Below are positions 43,638 to 52,095 of a stretch of 64,000 nt of DNA, piece after piece. Under the pieces are notes generated by a model. The model made no database searches, was not told where the DNA came from, and worked only from the letters and a program-made list of their open reading frames with translations. The stretch lies in assembly GCA_030372985.1 (NCBI GenBank), contig JAUCQB010000120.1, forward strand, positions 1-64,000, read 5' to 3'. The stretch comes from Phycisphaerae bacterium (GTDB lineage: Bacteria; Planctomycetota; Phycisphaerae; UBA1845; PWPN01). Numbering within the stretch: the first letter of the stretch is position 1; the number at the start of each line of letters is the position of its first letter. Made by a program: the position numbers and the translations under genes.

Positions 43638-45467
43638 TTCAAACGCCGTCCAGTCCTCCGAGTCGACGTCGTTGTCAGGGGCACCGGCCGGATGCGCGTC
43701 AAAGCACCCGCACCCGATCCCGAGCGCGACGCCCGCCCCCGTATAGCATGCCTGGAACCGGCCGAAGTCAGCCTGGTCGACATCGCCGTCAGCGTCGGCA
43801 TCGGCAAACGGGTCGGGGCAGCACACATACGTGTCGCAGAACTCGCCCGCATGGAACGTGCCGCCAGCGCTTATGCACTCTTCCTGGGGCACATCGCTGC
43901 AGGTGCAGCCCGAGCCCGGCGTGCAAACGCAACAGGCACCGAGGCCCGCAGGCTCAAAGACGCCGTCGTAAAGAGCCACGTTTTCGAGACCGACATCCCA
44001 GGCCTGCTCAAAAGTCTTGAGGCAGGTCTCGGTCGTGCTGGCCGGGCAATCCTCGTCGGTCGTGCATTCGAGGTTGTCCCTCTCGCCGCCGCGGCAACGT
44101 TTCCAGGACAACGGCGCCAGCTCCGGGTCGGTGACGTATTCCACGCAAGTTGGCGCGATCATATCAAGACCCTTGGGAGGACCCGCCGAGATGCGGTTGA
44201 ACGGTCCCGTGTACTGCCTCGGGACCCGGGCGACGAAGTACGGCTGTGGGAGTGCCACCGCCGGTGCGTTGAAAGGCGGAGGCCACGAGGGGTCAAAGGC
44301 CTGGCATTCGGCATCGGTGCTGCATGCCTGATCTTCATACCAGCCGCCCATACACTTCTTTTCCCCGCAATCTGTGACGCACTTGGCTGGTGCAGCATAG
44401 GATTCTGAACGGGTGTTTCGAAGTCTGACCTCGACATAGTCCGCACCGATGGCAAAATCGACGGTGTTCCAGCCATCCCACGGCCGCAGGTCCCAGGCGT
44501 CCGGCATAATATTGTTCGGCGTCATTGGAATGTCGAATTTGGGAGCCTGGAACTGCTGCCAAACCAGTCCATCGTACACCATCAGTCGCCACATGGCCTG
44601 TGGCCAGGGGCCATCGCCCTCATAACAAGGGGTACCGTCCCGCAGGGGCATGAGGCCGATCGCAAAGGCGTTGTGGACGGTCCCGTCACCGGCCTGAACG
44701 GTCTGCCGCGTCGGGCCCTTGGAGCACTGCGAGTCGTCTGAGCAGGGCATCCCGGCGAGTTCACCGCTGTCGCAGGTGGCCTGCTCGCCTGCGGCGCATC
44801 CTGGCGTTCCGGGGTGAAGAGTGTTGCAGGTACAGTCCACCCAGTAATCGCACTCGCTGGTCGCGAAGTTGACCGGAGCGTGGTCGTCATCCAGGGAGAG
44901 TTCCATGTAGAAGAGCATTTGGCCGTAGTGACCGCAGGTTCCCAGATTCATCGAGAAATGACCCTTGAGGGTTTCCGGGCTCAGGGTACTGTCCATGGCA
45001 TCGACGTAGTTGGGATTCGCATTCGGGTACAATGCATAGTGGCTCTCGATGGTTCCTGCCCCATTGATGGACCCATAGCCGGAGGTGTTTTCTGGGTTGT
45101 TCAGGATCTCGGGCTTCAGATCGTGGGAATGCCGCACCAGTTCGATTGGCGGGGTGCCATTGTGCGTGGTGACCTCGACCCCGTAGCCGAGAGAGGACAG
45201 GTTCTTGTTATTAGCCGTCGACAACTGGTCCAGGGCCGAGGCTCCAGTGCAAGCGTCGTCCGGGACCCACGAGAGCAGGAAGCCGGCCTGGTCGATGGTC
45301 GTGGTCCGGTCGCACGAGGCGGCCGGATCTTCCGGTGCCGGCGAACACCATCTGTCGAAGTCGTCGCAGAAGACCGGGTCTGTGATGCCGGTGCAATACC
45401 TGGCCGACACGCCGGCGCACCAGGTGAGTGAGACGACCATCGCCAACAGCAAAAAACGTCTTGTCAT
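43581..45467 (-). CDS. Secreted protein with Cys-rich GACC unit and dockerin-like end
   Basis: A protein of 628 aa. A signal peptide (FLLLAMVVSLTWCAGVSA) is followed by a large region that begins FCDDFDRWC and may be a lectin-like beta-sandwich. Near residues 520-555 is one GACC-type Cys-rich unit, and about 560-628 holds a double dockerin-like domain (DADADGDVDQADFGRFQACYTG) almost identical at its end to the 697-aa protein. Many cysteines suggest disulfides outside the cytoplasm. AGGAGG precedes the ATG, with a palindrome just before it and a strong promoter about 190 nt upstream. Function unknown. Confidence 0.8.
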   Translation of the reverse strand: MTRRFLLLAMVVSLTWCAGVSARYCTGITDPVFCDDFDRWCSPAPEDPAASCDRTTTIDQAGFLLSWVPDDACTGASALDQLSTANNKNLSSLGYGVEVTTHNGTPPIELVRHSHDLKPEILNNPENTSGYGSINGAGTIESHYALYPNANPNYVDAMDSTLSPETLKGHFSMNLGTCGHYGQMLFYMELSLDDDHAPVNFATSECDYWVDCTCNTLHPGTPGCAAGEQATCDSGELAGMPCSDDSQCSKGPTRQTVQAGDGTVHNAFAIGLMPLRDGTPCYEGDGPWPQAMWRLMVYDGLVWQQFQAPKFDIPMTPNNIMPDAWDLRPWDGWNTVDFAIGADYVEVRLRNTRSESYAAPAKCVTDCGEKKCMGGWYEDQACSTDAECQAFDPSWPPPFNAPAVALPQPYFVARVPRQYTGPFNRISAGPPKGLDMIAPTCVEYVTDPELAPLSWKRCRGGERDNLECTTDEDCPASTTETCLKTFEQAWDVGLENVALYDGVFEPAGLGACCVCTPGSGCTCSDVPQEECISAGGTFHAGEFCDTYVCCPDPFADADADGDVDQADFGRFQACYTGAGVALGIGCGCFDAHPAGAPDNDVDSEDWTAFEACASGAGIAANAACDDAP

Positions 45468-45484
45468 AGCGAAATCCTCCTATC

Positions 45485-45497
45485 GTGTACTGTACAC
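45485..45497. promoter_or_regulatory. Operator-like palindrome before the ribosome binding site
   Basis: GTGTAC-T-GTACAC is a perfect 13-nt palindrome, 18 nt before the start codon of the 628-aa protein and next to its AGGAGG. It suits a dimeric repressor. Confidence 0.45.
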
Positions 45498-45654
45498 ATC
45501 GAAACCGCGATAATCAGAATGATCACCGGACGTTTCATAACCTCCTCCTTCCACATTGTGCATCCACATCACCGGAGCCGAGAGAGGCATTGATCCCCCC
45601 GCAATTGTGTGGGCAGATCGGCCCGCTCCCCTCACTTAATGTGCCACAACTATA

Positions 45655-45683
45655 TGTTTACCAAGGAATCCGCCACTTGTCAA
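45655..45683 (-). promoter_or_regulatory. Sigma-70-like promoter
   Basis: Minus strand: TTGACA, 17-nt spacer, TAAACA, followed by TATAGT. It would give a leader of about 180 nt for the 628-aa protein gene. Confidence 0.6.
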
Positions 45684-46316
45684 CAAGAATATCGGCTTGC
45701 CGCGCCTCGCGGGATGAGTCACCAAGCCTGCTTGCTGTTGAAAAACAGGACCCTGCTTTTGAACGCGAGGCCCAAGGTCGTGCTGTCTTTCTCACGCGGC
45801 TCCGCTCCTCCGAATGGAGTCACCGGCCGATGAGCGTTCAGGCTTATCGGAAGCAAACGAGCTGCCATGAGTGCAACCGGGCTGGTCGCCCTCACCTGTG
45901 CTTGACCAGCCCCGCTCGCTGTATCAGCCGGCATCAGCGCCGCGCACCCCAACGGCTGCGTCACAGTCTGGTCCAAGACGCCAAGGCTGATCAACGCCGT
46001 TCTTTGGCTGGTTCCCGGCTGGCGAGAGTTCTTCCGATAAGCACGACGTCACCAGCCTGTCTGGCTGTACGCCCGCAAGAATGAGGCGGTGTTTCTCAGT
46101 TCTGGCCCCTCATGCGGGTGCGGTTTGAAAAAGGGCCAGCGCCAATCCTCGCGTGCACCTCCACTCGTGCCGGATGCGGAGTTGGAGTCGATCGGAACTC
46201 TCCCGTGCCCGAAGGCGTCAAATCGGAGCACTCTCGCCAATTGCGTGAGATCTGCCGAGCACACGGTGCGGCCGGACGGGCGGATTCGCCGCGTTGCTTG
46301 TCATCCTCCTCAAACA
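45684..46316. other. Gene-free region
   Basis: About 630 nt with only frame-shadow ORFs on both strands. No start with a ribosome binding site, repeat or recognised RNA was found. Confidence 0.4.
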
Positions 46317-46352
46317 ACCGTGAGGGCAGACCATCTGGTCTACCCCCACGGT
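46317..46352 (-). terminator. Long hairpin after a PEP-CTERM gene
   Basis: ACCGTGAGGG and CCCCCACGGT flank an inner AGACCA-TC-TGGTCT stem, giving an almost continuous 17-bp hairpin. It lies 83 nt past the stop of the gene at 46435. The following minus-strand sequence TGTTTG is a poor U tract, so terminator is a likely but not certain role. Confidence 0.5.
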
Positions 46353-46434
46353 CGGTAACTCAAGAGAAGCCGATTGATGCCTGTGCAGCGGCGGATGGCG
46401 TCTACATCATCCGACGCCTGCCTTCCAGGCTTGT

Positions 46435-47229
46435 TCAGCGCCTGCGGCGAATCACCAGCAGACTCCCAAGAGCCAGAAAGACGAGAGTCGCCGGCTCGGG
46501 TACTTCATTGAGATAGAACTTGGTGACAGCGCCGTCGATCCCCAGCTCAAACCAGTCAACCACGCCACGCGCGTCGTTACCATAATCGAGGACTTCGTTG
46601 TACATAGAGGCGAAGCCGACGTTGAAGGAGTGGGCAGTGCCGGTAGCACCTGCGCCAAACCCCCAGGCCGATACCTGACTATCGGTGGCCAAGACCGAGT
46701 TAGGATAGGCAGTCGTCAAGGCGCCGAACGTCGCGAATCTCGCTCCTGCTGCGTTCGGAACATACCATTGGCCGTCCGTCATCGCATCGTATTCCTTCCA
46801 GACCCCCGGTTCTCTGGCTGTGGTATCGGCCCAGGGTATCCACCAGGCAATGCGGTTGTTCGTGTCGCCCGGGTTTTTCTCTAAAGCGAGCACGAACATC
46901 GGCGCCTGCCAGGTCGACCCGGTACCTTCTATTCCATAGAGCCGGATTTTCAGGGAAGTGATCTGGGCCGCCTTTGTGCCGGCGTAGTTTCCCGTGCTGA
47001 TGGCCGCATACTTTCCGCCCCTATCCTTGCCGCCGTTGGTGAACTGCATGCAAGGTTCGGTGCCCCAGAGTCTGTCAGTTACTGAACCTCGGCCGGTGGA
47101 GTCGGGTAACACCAGCTTATTCCAGCCGGTGCCAGACAGGTCGGTCGCGTACAGGCTGACATCCGCGGCGCTGGCGACACCCGCCGCCAATCCTGCCATG
47201 AGAGCAATCAGAACTACTTTCTTAACCAT
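46435..47229 (-). CDS. PEP-CTERM sorting domain protein
   Basis: A protein of 264 aa. A signal peptide (KKVVLIALMAGLAAGVASAA) is followed by a beta-rich secreted domain with no family I can name and a C-terminal VPEPATLVFLALGSLLVIRRRR. That tail, motif plus TM helix plus Arg run, is the exosortase recognition signal. The protein is likely processed and released to, or anchored at, the cell surface or extracellular matrix. The exosortase gene is not in the window. GGAG is 8 nt before the ATG. Confidence 0.88.
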   Translation of the reverse strand: MVKKVVLIALMAGLAAGVASAADVSLYATDLSGTGWNKLVLPDSTGRGSVTDRLWGTEPCMQFTNGGKDRGGKYAAISTGNYAGTKAAQITSLKIRLYGIEGTGSTWQAPMFVLALEKNPGDTNNRIAWWIPWADTTAREPGVWKEYDAMTDGQWYVPNAAGARFATFGALTTAYPNSVLATDSQVSAWGFGAGATGTAHSFNVGFASMYNEVLDYGNDARGVVDWFELGIDGAVTKFYLNEVPEPATLVFLALGSLLVIRRRR

Positions 47230-47377
47230 GTCTTTTCTCCTTCTTTCTTTCCGCTTCTTTTCCGAGTGACTGCTTACGAATTACCTAACCTAATGCCAAC
47301 CGCCCACTGCTTACCCGGATCGCGAACAAATGATCCAACGGAGCCTCAGGCGGAGATGTATACTCCCCTTCAAGGCA

Positions 47378-48610
47378 TTACCGCCGACGTCGCAGGACCA
47401 GCAGACTGCCCACAGCCAGGAGCACCATCGTGGCTGGTTCGGGAATCGTGGCCACGAAGGCGCGATAGCTCCCGTTAAGCAGGACACCGCGGCCCGCGAT
47501 GGTCTGGCCATCGGCGGTCACGGCCACGCACCGCTCCAGATACTTCCAGGCGCTAAGGTCGATGCCATTGACATAGAGCATATCCTGGAGCAGAACACCC
47601 TCCGTGCTGCCGGGTAGCCAGACAGTCGCCCGATAGCCGCTGAAAGACTGGCCGTTACCACTTATTCCGTTATAGGTAAAGCCGACAACCGTCCCGTTGT
47701 CCGCGACATCGAAACCGTTCGACTGCTGGACTCTGTTTGGGTCGTCCCCGCCGGCGGGCATGAGTTCCTCGCTGGCGGCGGCCCCAACCTGCCACCGGAA
47801 AGTATGGAGGCCATCATTCGAATAAGTAACGTTGGGAATCTGGTAGCCCGTAGCATAGAGTCCGCCGGCCGATATGCCGTTGCCCTGACCCTTGCCAGTT
47901 GAAGTTGCAGTGTACGGGACGAAGGTAACATTACCGTTGTTAGCCACGTCCGCATAAACTGCCCGGTCTTTGCTGCTGGGAGCACCCTTGTCCGTGCCAA
48001 TGGCAATGCCGTTGTTGGAAACGCAGTTGAGACCCGTGTTAGTGGCGGCACCCCCGGACATGCCGGCCTTCTCCCATGCGGCAGTCAAATCGACAGTGCC
48101 GTTAGTAATCTTCCACGCCAGACCGTTGGGGCTCTTAGGTTCGGCGCCGTGGATCCGTGCGCCGACGAGCCAGCCGTTACCTGTCGCCGGATCGAGCGAC
48201 ATGGCATGCTGCGAAGACACCATAGACTCGCTTGCAACGCCAGTGGAGGTTAGGAGGTAGCCGGCATAAACGGGCCCCTGATTGTACGCAATTCCCAAAT
48301 TGGCGTTATTGCCGTTCGCGCCGGCGAGGGCCAGGCCGCCTGGCGCCGAGGCAATGCCTCGGCCCTGGTACTTCAGGTCGTTCTGGTAGAGCACGGTGGT
48401 CTGATCGCTCACTTTGAAGACCATGATGCCGTCCGCCACACCGGCATTGTCCGCGGTCGCAACGACGTACTGGCCGTCATCGGTCAAGTCCGCGACATGG
48501 TAGGCCCCGCCCGCGTTCGTGACCGGCAGCATGGTCAGGCTGACCGCCGAGGCTCCGGTGGCGAACGCCGCCAGCGTGATCCCTACCAGCAAGAACCGTT
48601 TCGTTTTCAT
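47378..48610 (-). CDS. PEP-CTERM protein with HAF-type repeats
   Basis: A protein of 410 aa from the ATG at 48610, which has GAGGAGG 5 nt upstream; the track start at 48718 is in leader sequence. A signal peptide (FLLVGITLAAFATGASA) is followed by propeller-type repeats (VADLTDDGQYVVATAD, GFDVADNGTVVGFTYNG, AVTADGQTIAGRGVLLNG) and a PEP-CTERM tail (IPEPATMVLLAVGSLLVLRRRR). The repeats resemble those of the 697-aa dockerin protein, so the same module is paired with two different sorting ends. A strong promoter lies 240 nt upstream. Confidence 0.88.
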   Translation of the reverse strand: MKTKRFLLVGITLAAFATGASAVSLTMLPVTNAGGAYHVADLTDDGQYVVATADNAGVADGIMVFKVSDQTTVLYQNDLKYQGRGIASAPGGLALAGANGNNANLGIAYNQGPVYAGYLLTSTGVASESMVSSQHAMSLDPATGNGWLVGARIHGAEPKSPNGLAWKITNGTVDLTAAWEKAGMSGGAATNTGLNCVSNNGIAIGTDKGAPSSKDRAVYADVANNGNVTFVPYTATSTGKGQGNGISAGGLYATGYQIPNVTYSNDGLHTFRWQVGAAASEELMPAGGDDPNRVQQSNGFDVADNGTVVGFTYNGISGNGQSFSGYRATVWLPGSTEGVLLQDMLYVNGIDLSAWKYLERCVAVTADGQTIAGRGVLLNGSYRAFVATIPEPATMVLLAVGSLLVLRRRR

Positions 48611-49328
48611 GCTTTCCTCCTCTTTTCTCTTTGGGCGCGCGAGCGCCAAACCCAAAAAACCAACTCTCTGGATTTCAGATGGCAGAACTCTTCCGCCTCC
48701 CAATCCTGATACGTTCAATTGAGGTCGCCCTTCCCTGAGATTCCCGAGTGTTCGGCTCGCGCCGCCTCGAAAACCTCCCTTGCCTCCACGTCGCGAAACG
48801 AGATGAGCACACCACAGCGACGGGCAGGCAAACTCTCTCTCTTCTGTGCACTATACCCGGCCGGTTTGGCGATGTCAACCATGATTTTTGGAAATTCGTC
48901 AACGGTATTCTGTCGGCGCCGTCCACAGAGTGTATCAGGGAACATCTACGCCGACCGTGTCGACCGGCCGGGCCGAGTTGCAGGGGTCGTTTCTGGTTGC
49001 CCGGTTCAATGACTTGAATCGCAGACCGAGCAATGGCTCTCCAGGCCGGATCGCATGGGCCATGGTTTTCTGGCGCTAAACCACCTTGCTAGCGCCGTTT
49101 ATGACCAGTTGCAGTGCCCGATTATAGGACAGTTCCGATATGTAAACGGGTCTCAACGGTTGGTGTGGCTCCCTTCGTCTTTCACACCGGCGAAGACGAT
49201 TGTCGGATCCGTCGACCAAGTGGGTTCGTTAAGACTTATATGGCGTGGCTGTATCACAGCAAAGCATTGCCGAGGACACCTGCTTTCTGTAGACTGAGAG
49301 GCAGCCCAGAATTGATGGAGTGACTGCC
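48611..49328. other. Divergent leader and promoter region
   Basis: About 720 nt between the divergent PEP-CTERM and GntR genes. It holds the promoter at 48850-48878, a long GA-rich leader, and a GGCGC-TCGC-GCGCC hairpin just before the ribosome binding site of the PEP-CTERM gene. No other gene is supported. Confidence 0.4.
48850..48878 (-). promoter_or_regulatory. Strong sigma-70-like promoter
   Basis: Minus strand: TTGACA, 17-nt spacer, TATAGT. This is the best match to consensus in the window. It drives the 410-aa PEP-CTERM gene with a leader of about 235 nt. Confidence 0.75.
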
Positions 49329-50003
49329 ATGGAAAGCCGGCCGACCGATGAAGCCAACGCATCGAAGCGGGAGGTGGCGTACGAGCGCCTTAGGCGGATT
49401 CTGATTTTGCAGCAGGTCCCGGAAGGAGTCAGGCTGCGGGAATCCGAATGGACCCGGCGCCTGAACGTCAATCGGTCGGCGCTGCGAGAGGCGTTTGCCC
49501 GGCTCGAAGCCGAAGGCCTGATTGTGGCCGGCGACAAGACGGGCTACTTCGTGCCGATCCTGGTCATGGAAGACATCATGGAGGTGGTCGTCGTACGCAT
49601 CGCTCTGGAGGGAGCTGCAATTGAGCTGATCTGTGAAGCAGGTCTGAACACGCCGGAGCATCTTAAGCCGTTGCAGGACGCTTGCGACCTCATGGAGCGG
49701 TTGATCAACGAAGACTATCACTTGAGCGTTGCGGAGACCGACAGGCGATTCCATGCGGCGATCATTGAGGCGTCACGAAACAGGCGATTGGCCATTGCGT
49801 ATCAGCATGCGCCATTGCCCATCGTGCATCCGGATATTGTCGACGGTCGCCAGTGGGCGAGCCGTGTGCGACAGACGCACGAGGAGCACAGTGCCATCCT
49901 GGCAGCCATTCTGGCGGGGCAGGTCACGGAAGCGAAGGCCCTGCTGCGAGGCCATCTCACCTCCAGTTGGCGCAGTGCGAAGTTGGCGAGCAAGACGGTT
50001 TGA
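49329..50003 (+). CDS. GntR family transcriptional regulator, FadR/FCD subfamily
   Basis: A protein of 224 aa from the ATG at 49329, which has GGAG 8 nt upstream; the track's GTG at 49320 is an alternative. The N-terminal winged helix reads LRRILILQQVPEGVRLRESEWTRRLNVNRSALREAFARLEAEGLI, typical of GntR. The C-terminal all-helical FCD domain has metal-ligand-type residues (DRRFHAAIIEAS, HEEHSAILAAILAGQ). It would bind an organic acid or sugar acid and repress nearby genes. It could control the divergent PEP-CTERM gene or the sugar-isomerase-like gene downstream; there is no direct proof. Confidence 0.92.
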   Translation: MESRPTDEANASKREVAYERLRRILILQQVPEGVRLRESEWTRRLNVNRSALREAFARLEAEGLIVAGDKTGYFVPILVMEDIMEVVVVRIALEGAAIELICEAGLNTPEHLKPLQDACDLMERLINEDYHLSVAETDRRFHAAIIEASRNRRLAIAYQHAPLPIVHPDIVDGRQWASRVRQTHEEHSAILAAILAGQVTEAKALLRGHLTSSWRSAKLASKTV

Positions 50004-50182
50004 TGCGTTTTCCCAAAGCCTGTGCGTTTCACCGCAGTCGACGCTGGCATCTCGGCGGCCTTGGAAAACTTAACAAGAGAGGCAATTGCAGAATACATCG
50101 GCAGCGGGCCGGTCTTGAGCAGTCGCTGCGGCAAAGGGCCGACCGGGGTCTAACGATTTGCAGAATAAGGTCTTACGCCAAA

Positions 50183-50255
50183 CTGGCCCGCTAGGACTCG
50201 AACCTAGAACCTTCTGATCCAGAGTCAGACGTGCTACCAATTGCACCACGGGCCA
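50183..50255 (-). tRNA. trnQ: tRNA-Gln (anticodon CTG)
   Basis: A 73-nt cloverleaf on the minus strand. The acceptor stem TGGCCCG/CGGGCCA, D arm GTGC...GCAC, anticodon arm TCTGA-CTCTGGA-TCAGA and T arm CTAGG-TTCGAGT-CCTAG all pair fully. The discriminator base is G, and CCA is not encoded. The remainder of the 50004-50589 gap shows nothing. Confidence 0.97.
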
Positions 50256-50589
50256 AAGTATTGTTGGGGGCCAGGCCGTCGCACCGCCCGGGGGGACACT
50301 GCCAGCTTGTCGTCTCCTGGGCAAACGTTACGGCATTGTCTGGCGGCGGGGTTATCCTGTCAAGCCACCCGTGCTGGTTGCGGGGAAACAAGGTGTCCTC
50401 ATAGTGTAATGCGGCTTGTGGCAGACAGGCTTGGATGGACGCAGCGATTCCGGCTTCGTGGTAACCGGCGGCGGATGCGACACGCCGGTCACGGGGTCGC
50501 TATCTTCTGCGTTCTGTCGGCGCGGCGATTGAGGAGCTTTGTCTGGGGTTGCCGCATGACGCGTCCGGCAGGCCTGGAGGTAACGCAGG

Positions 50590-51411
50590 ATGTGGTTGAA
50601 GGGAATCAACGGTTGGAGTTTTCCCAAGGGGATGCCCTGTTCCGAAGTGGCCGCGAGGGCGAGGGCCGCCGGTTTCGAGGCCCTTGAGCCGACGTTGGAG
50701 AACCAAGGGGAGCTGACGCCGGTATCCACTGAGGCCGAATGCCGGCGTATCGGCGAGGCGATTCGTGAGTCGGGACTGGAGATCACCTCGCTCGCATGTG
50801 GCTTGCTGTGGGAGAAGCCTTACACCTCCGACGATCCGCTTGTTCGGCAGGAGGCCGTCGAGCTGACAAGGGCCGCATTGCAGCGGGCACGTTGGACCGG
50901 GGCTCCGGTTGTTCTCGTTGTGCCGGGGCTGGTCTCGCATCCGCGCGACCCGGCTCGGCCGGTCACCGACTATGCGAGTGCGCTTCGACGGGCCAAGGCG
51001 GCCTTAACGGAGCTGAGTTACGATGCCGAGTCGTTCGGGGTGAGACTCGCGATTGAAAACGTCTGGAATCAGTTTCTTGTCTCACCGATCGAGATGTGTG
51101 ATTTTCTGGACCGAATCAACTCGCCGTGGGTGGGGGCGTGCTTCGACGTGGGCAACGTGATGCGTTACGGATTTCCGCAGGATTGGATTGACCTGCTGGG
51201 CAGGCGGATCGTGAGCGTGCATGTGAAGGATTTCAAGCTCGGGCAGGACGACGGATCGGGTTTTCGTGCCCTTGGAGAGGGCGACGTGGATTGGCCCGCG
51301 GTCATACGCGCCCTTCGGCAGCATCGTTATCAGGGTCCCTTGGTCTATGAAGGGAAAGAAGACCCTGCCGTCGCGGCAACCTTCATTGAACGATTGGTGC
51401 ACGGATGCTGA
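50590..51411 (+). CDS. Sugar phosphate isomerase/epimerase-like TIM barrel protein
   Basis: A protein of 273 aa of the xylose-isomerase-like (AP endonuclease 2) superfamily. Metal-site strands are visible: LAIENVWNQF (Glu), WVGACFDVGNVMRYG (Asp), VSVHVKDFKLG (His and Asp), and LVYEGKED near the C-terminus (Glu). The full barrel length is present. It would isomerise or epimerise a keto sugar or inositol derivative in the cytoplasm with a divalent metal. GGAGG lies 9 nt before the ATG. It stands alone, downstream of the GntR gene and tRNA. Confidence 0.9.
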   Translation: MWLKGINGWSFPKGMPCSEVAARARAAGFEALEPTLENQGELTPVSTEAECRRIGEAIRESGLEITSLACGLLWEKPYTSDDPLVRQEAVELTRAALQRARWTGAPVVLVVPGLVSHPRDPARPVTDYASALRRAKAALTELSYDAESFGVRLAIENVWNQFLVSPIEMCDFLDRINSPWVGACFDVGNVMRYGFPQDWIDLLGRRIVSVHVKDFKLGQDDGSGFRALGEGDVDWPAVIRALRQHRYQGPLVYEGKEDPAVAATFIERLVHGC

Positions 51412-51490
51412 TGCTCCTCGACGCAGCACACAACCGTAAGGCACCATCTTTCACCTCTGCTCCGGCCGCAGGTATCGTTTGGGCATGATT

Positions 51491-51519
51491 CCCCAGCGTT
51501 GCCGCATGCAACGGTGAGG
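51491..51519. repeat. GCGTTGC...GCAACG hairpin repeat, copy 3
   Basis: CCCCAGCGTTGC-CGCAT-GCAACGGTGAGG, closely matching the hairpin at 28285-28313. It lies 80 nt after the stop of the TIM barrel gene. Confidence 0.65.
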
Positions 51520-51812
51520 ATCGATCATGTGGCCATTGCCATTCACCCCGCAGCCGGTCGAGGCAGGGGCGTCGGAAACAGGGTTCCGCGGGGGTGTTGT
51601 GCATGCGGTTGCGGTGTGGCCCAAGAGTGCCGGCGACGACACAATGCAGGTCCAGCCTCCGGCTAACTCCCGTATTACCATGCAGATATGCGCTACGAGC
51701 CGCATGCCCGGTCCGCGGGCCGGCCATCGCGTTTGCGCCGTGTCGCGGGCTTGCCGGCAGGTGTCGGCCGGCGGAGCGGCAAGAACACCCGCCGGTGTCT
51801 CGAAAAAAGGGC

Positions 51813-51841
51813 TTGACGCCGTGCCGCCGAGCGCTTACGTT
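51813..51841 (+). promoter_or_regulatory. Possible promoter before a terminator
   Basis: TTGACG, 17-nt spacer, TACGTT, overlapping GTTATAG. It is a moderate sigma-70 match located 38 nt before a strong terminator. Confidence 0.35.
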
Positions 51842-51847
51842 ATAGGG

Positions 51848-51921
51848 AGTTGGGGTTGATGAGGGAGAGAGTTGTGGGAGAGAGAGTGTTCCGAGGCCGG
51901 AGCATTCTCTCTTTCTTTTTT
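51848..51921 (+). ncRNA. Candidate small RNA of about 74 nt, GA-rich
   Basis: The region from the predicted start of the promoter above to the U tract of the terminator is GA-rich (GAGGGAGAGAG) and has no reading frame. The same terminator could instead end the transcript of the TIM barrel gene, 470 nt upstream. Confidence 0.3.
51879..51921 (+). terminator. Rho-independent terminator
   Basis: A stem AGAGAGAGTGTTCCG pairs with CGGAGCATTCTCTCT (loop AGGC, a few wobbles), followed by TTCTTTTTT. Confidence 0.75.
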
Positions 51922-52095
51922 GCGCCGCGCGTGCCCTTCGAGGTGCCTCCATTCCTGACACGCTCCTGCCGCCATGACGAGGTCGGCGGTTATCCCGGCA
52001 GCCGAAGCCTTCCTGCCGCCCGACGTTTCCCTCGACTTGCCTGTTCGGTAGAATCACCTCCTGACGCTGTCGTCGAGGTGGGCTGACTGAATCAG

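Noticed and set aside
45684-46316. Possible riboswitch or small gene in the long gap before the 628-aa protein
   Set aside because: No class-specific conserved sequence and no ORF with a ribosome binding site found by eye.
51527-51859. 110-aa plus-strand ORF after the TIM barrel gene, with GAGG before it
   Set aside because: Low-complexity composition, no family pattern, and it runs through the candidate promoter; not supported as a gene.
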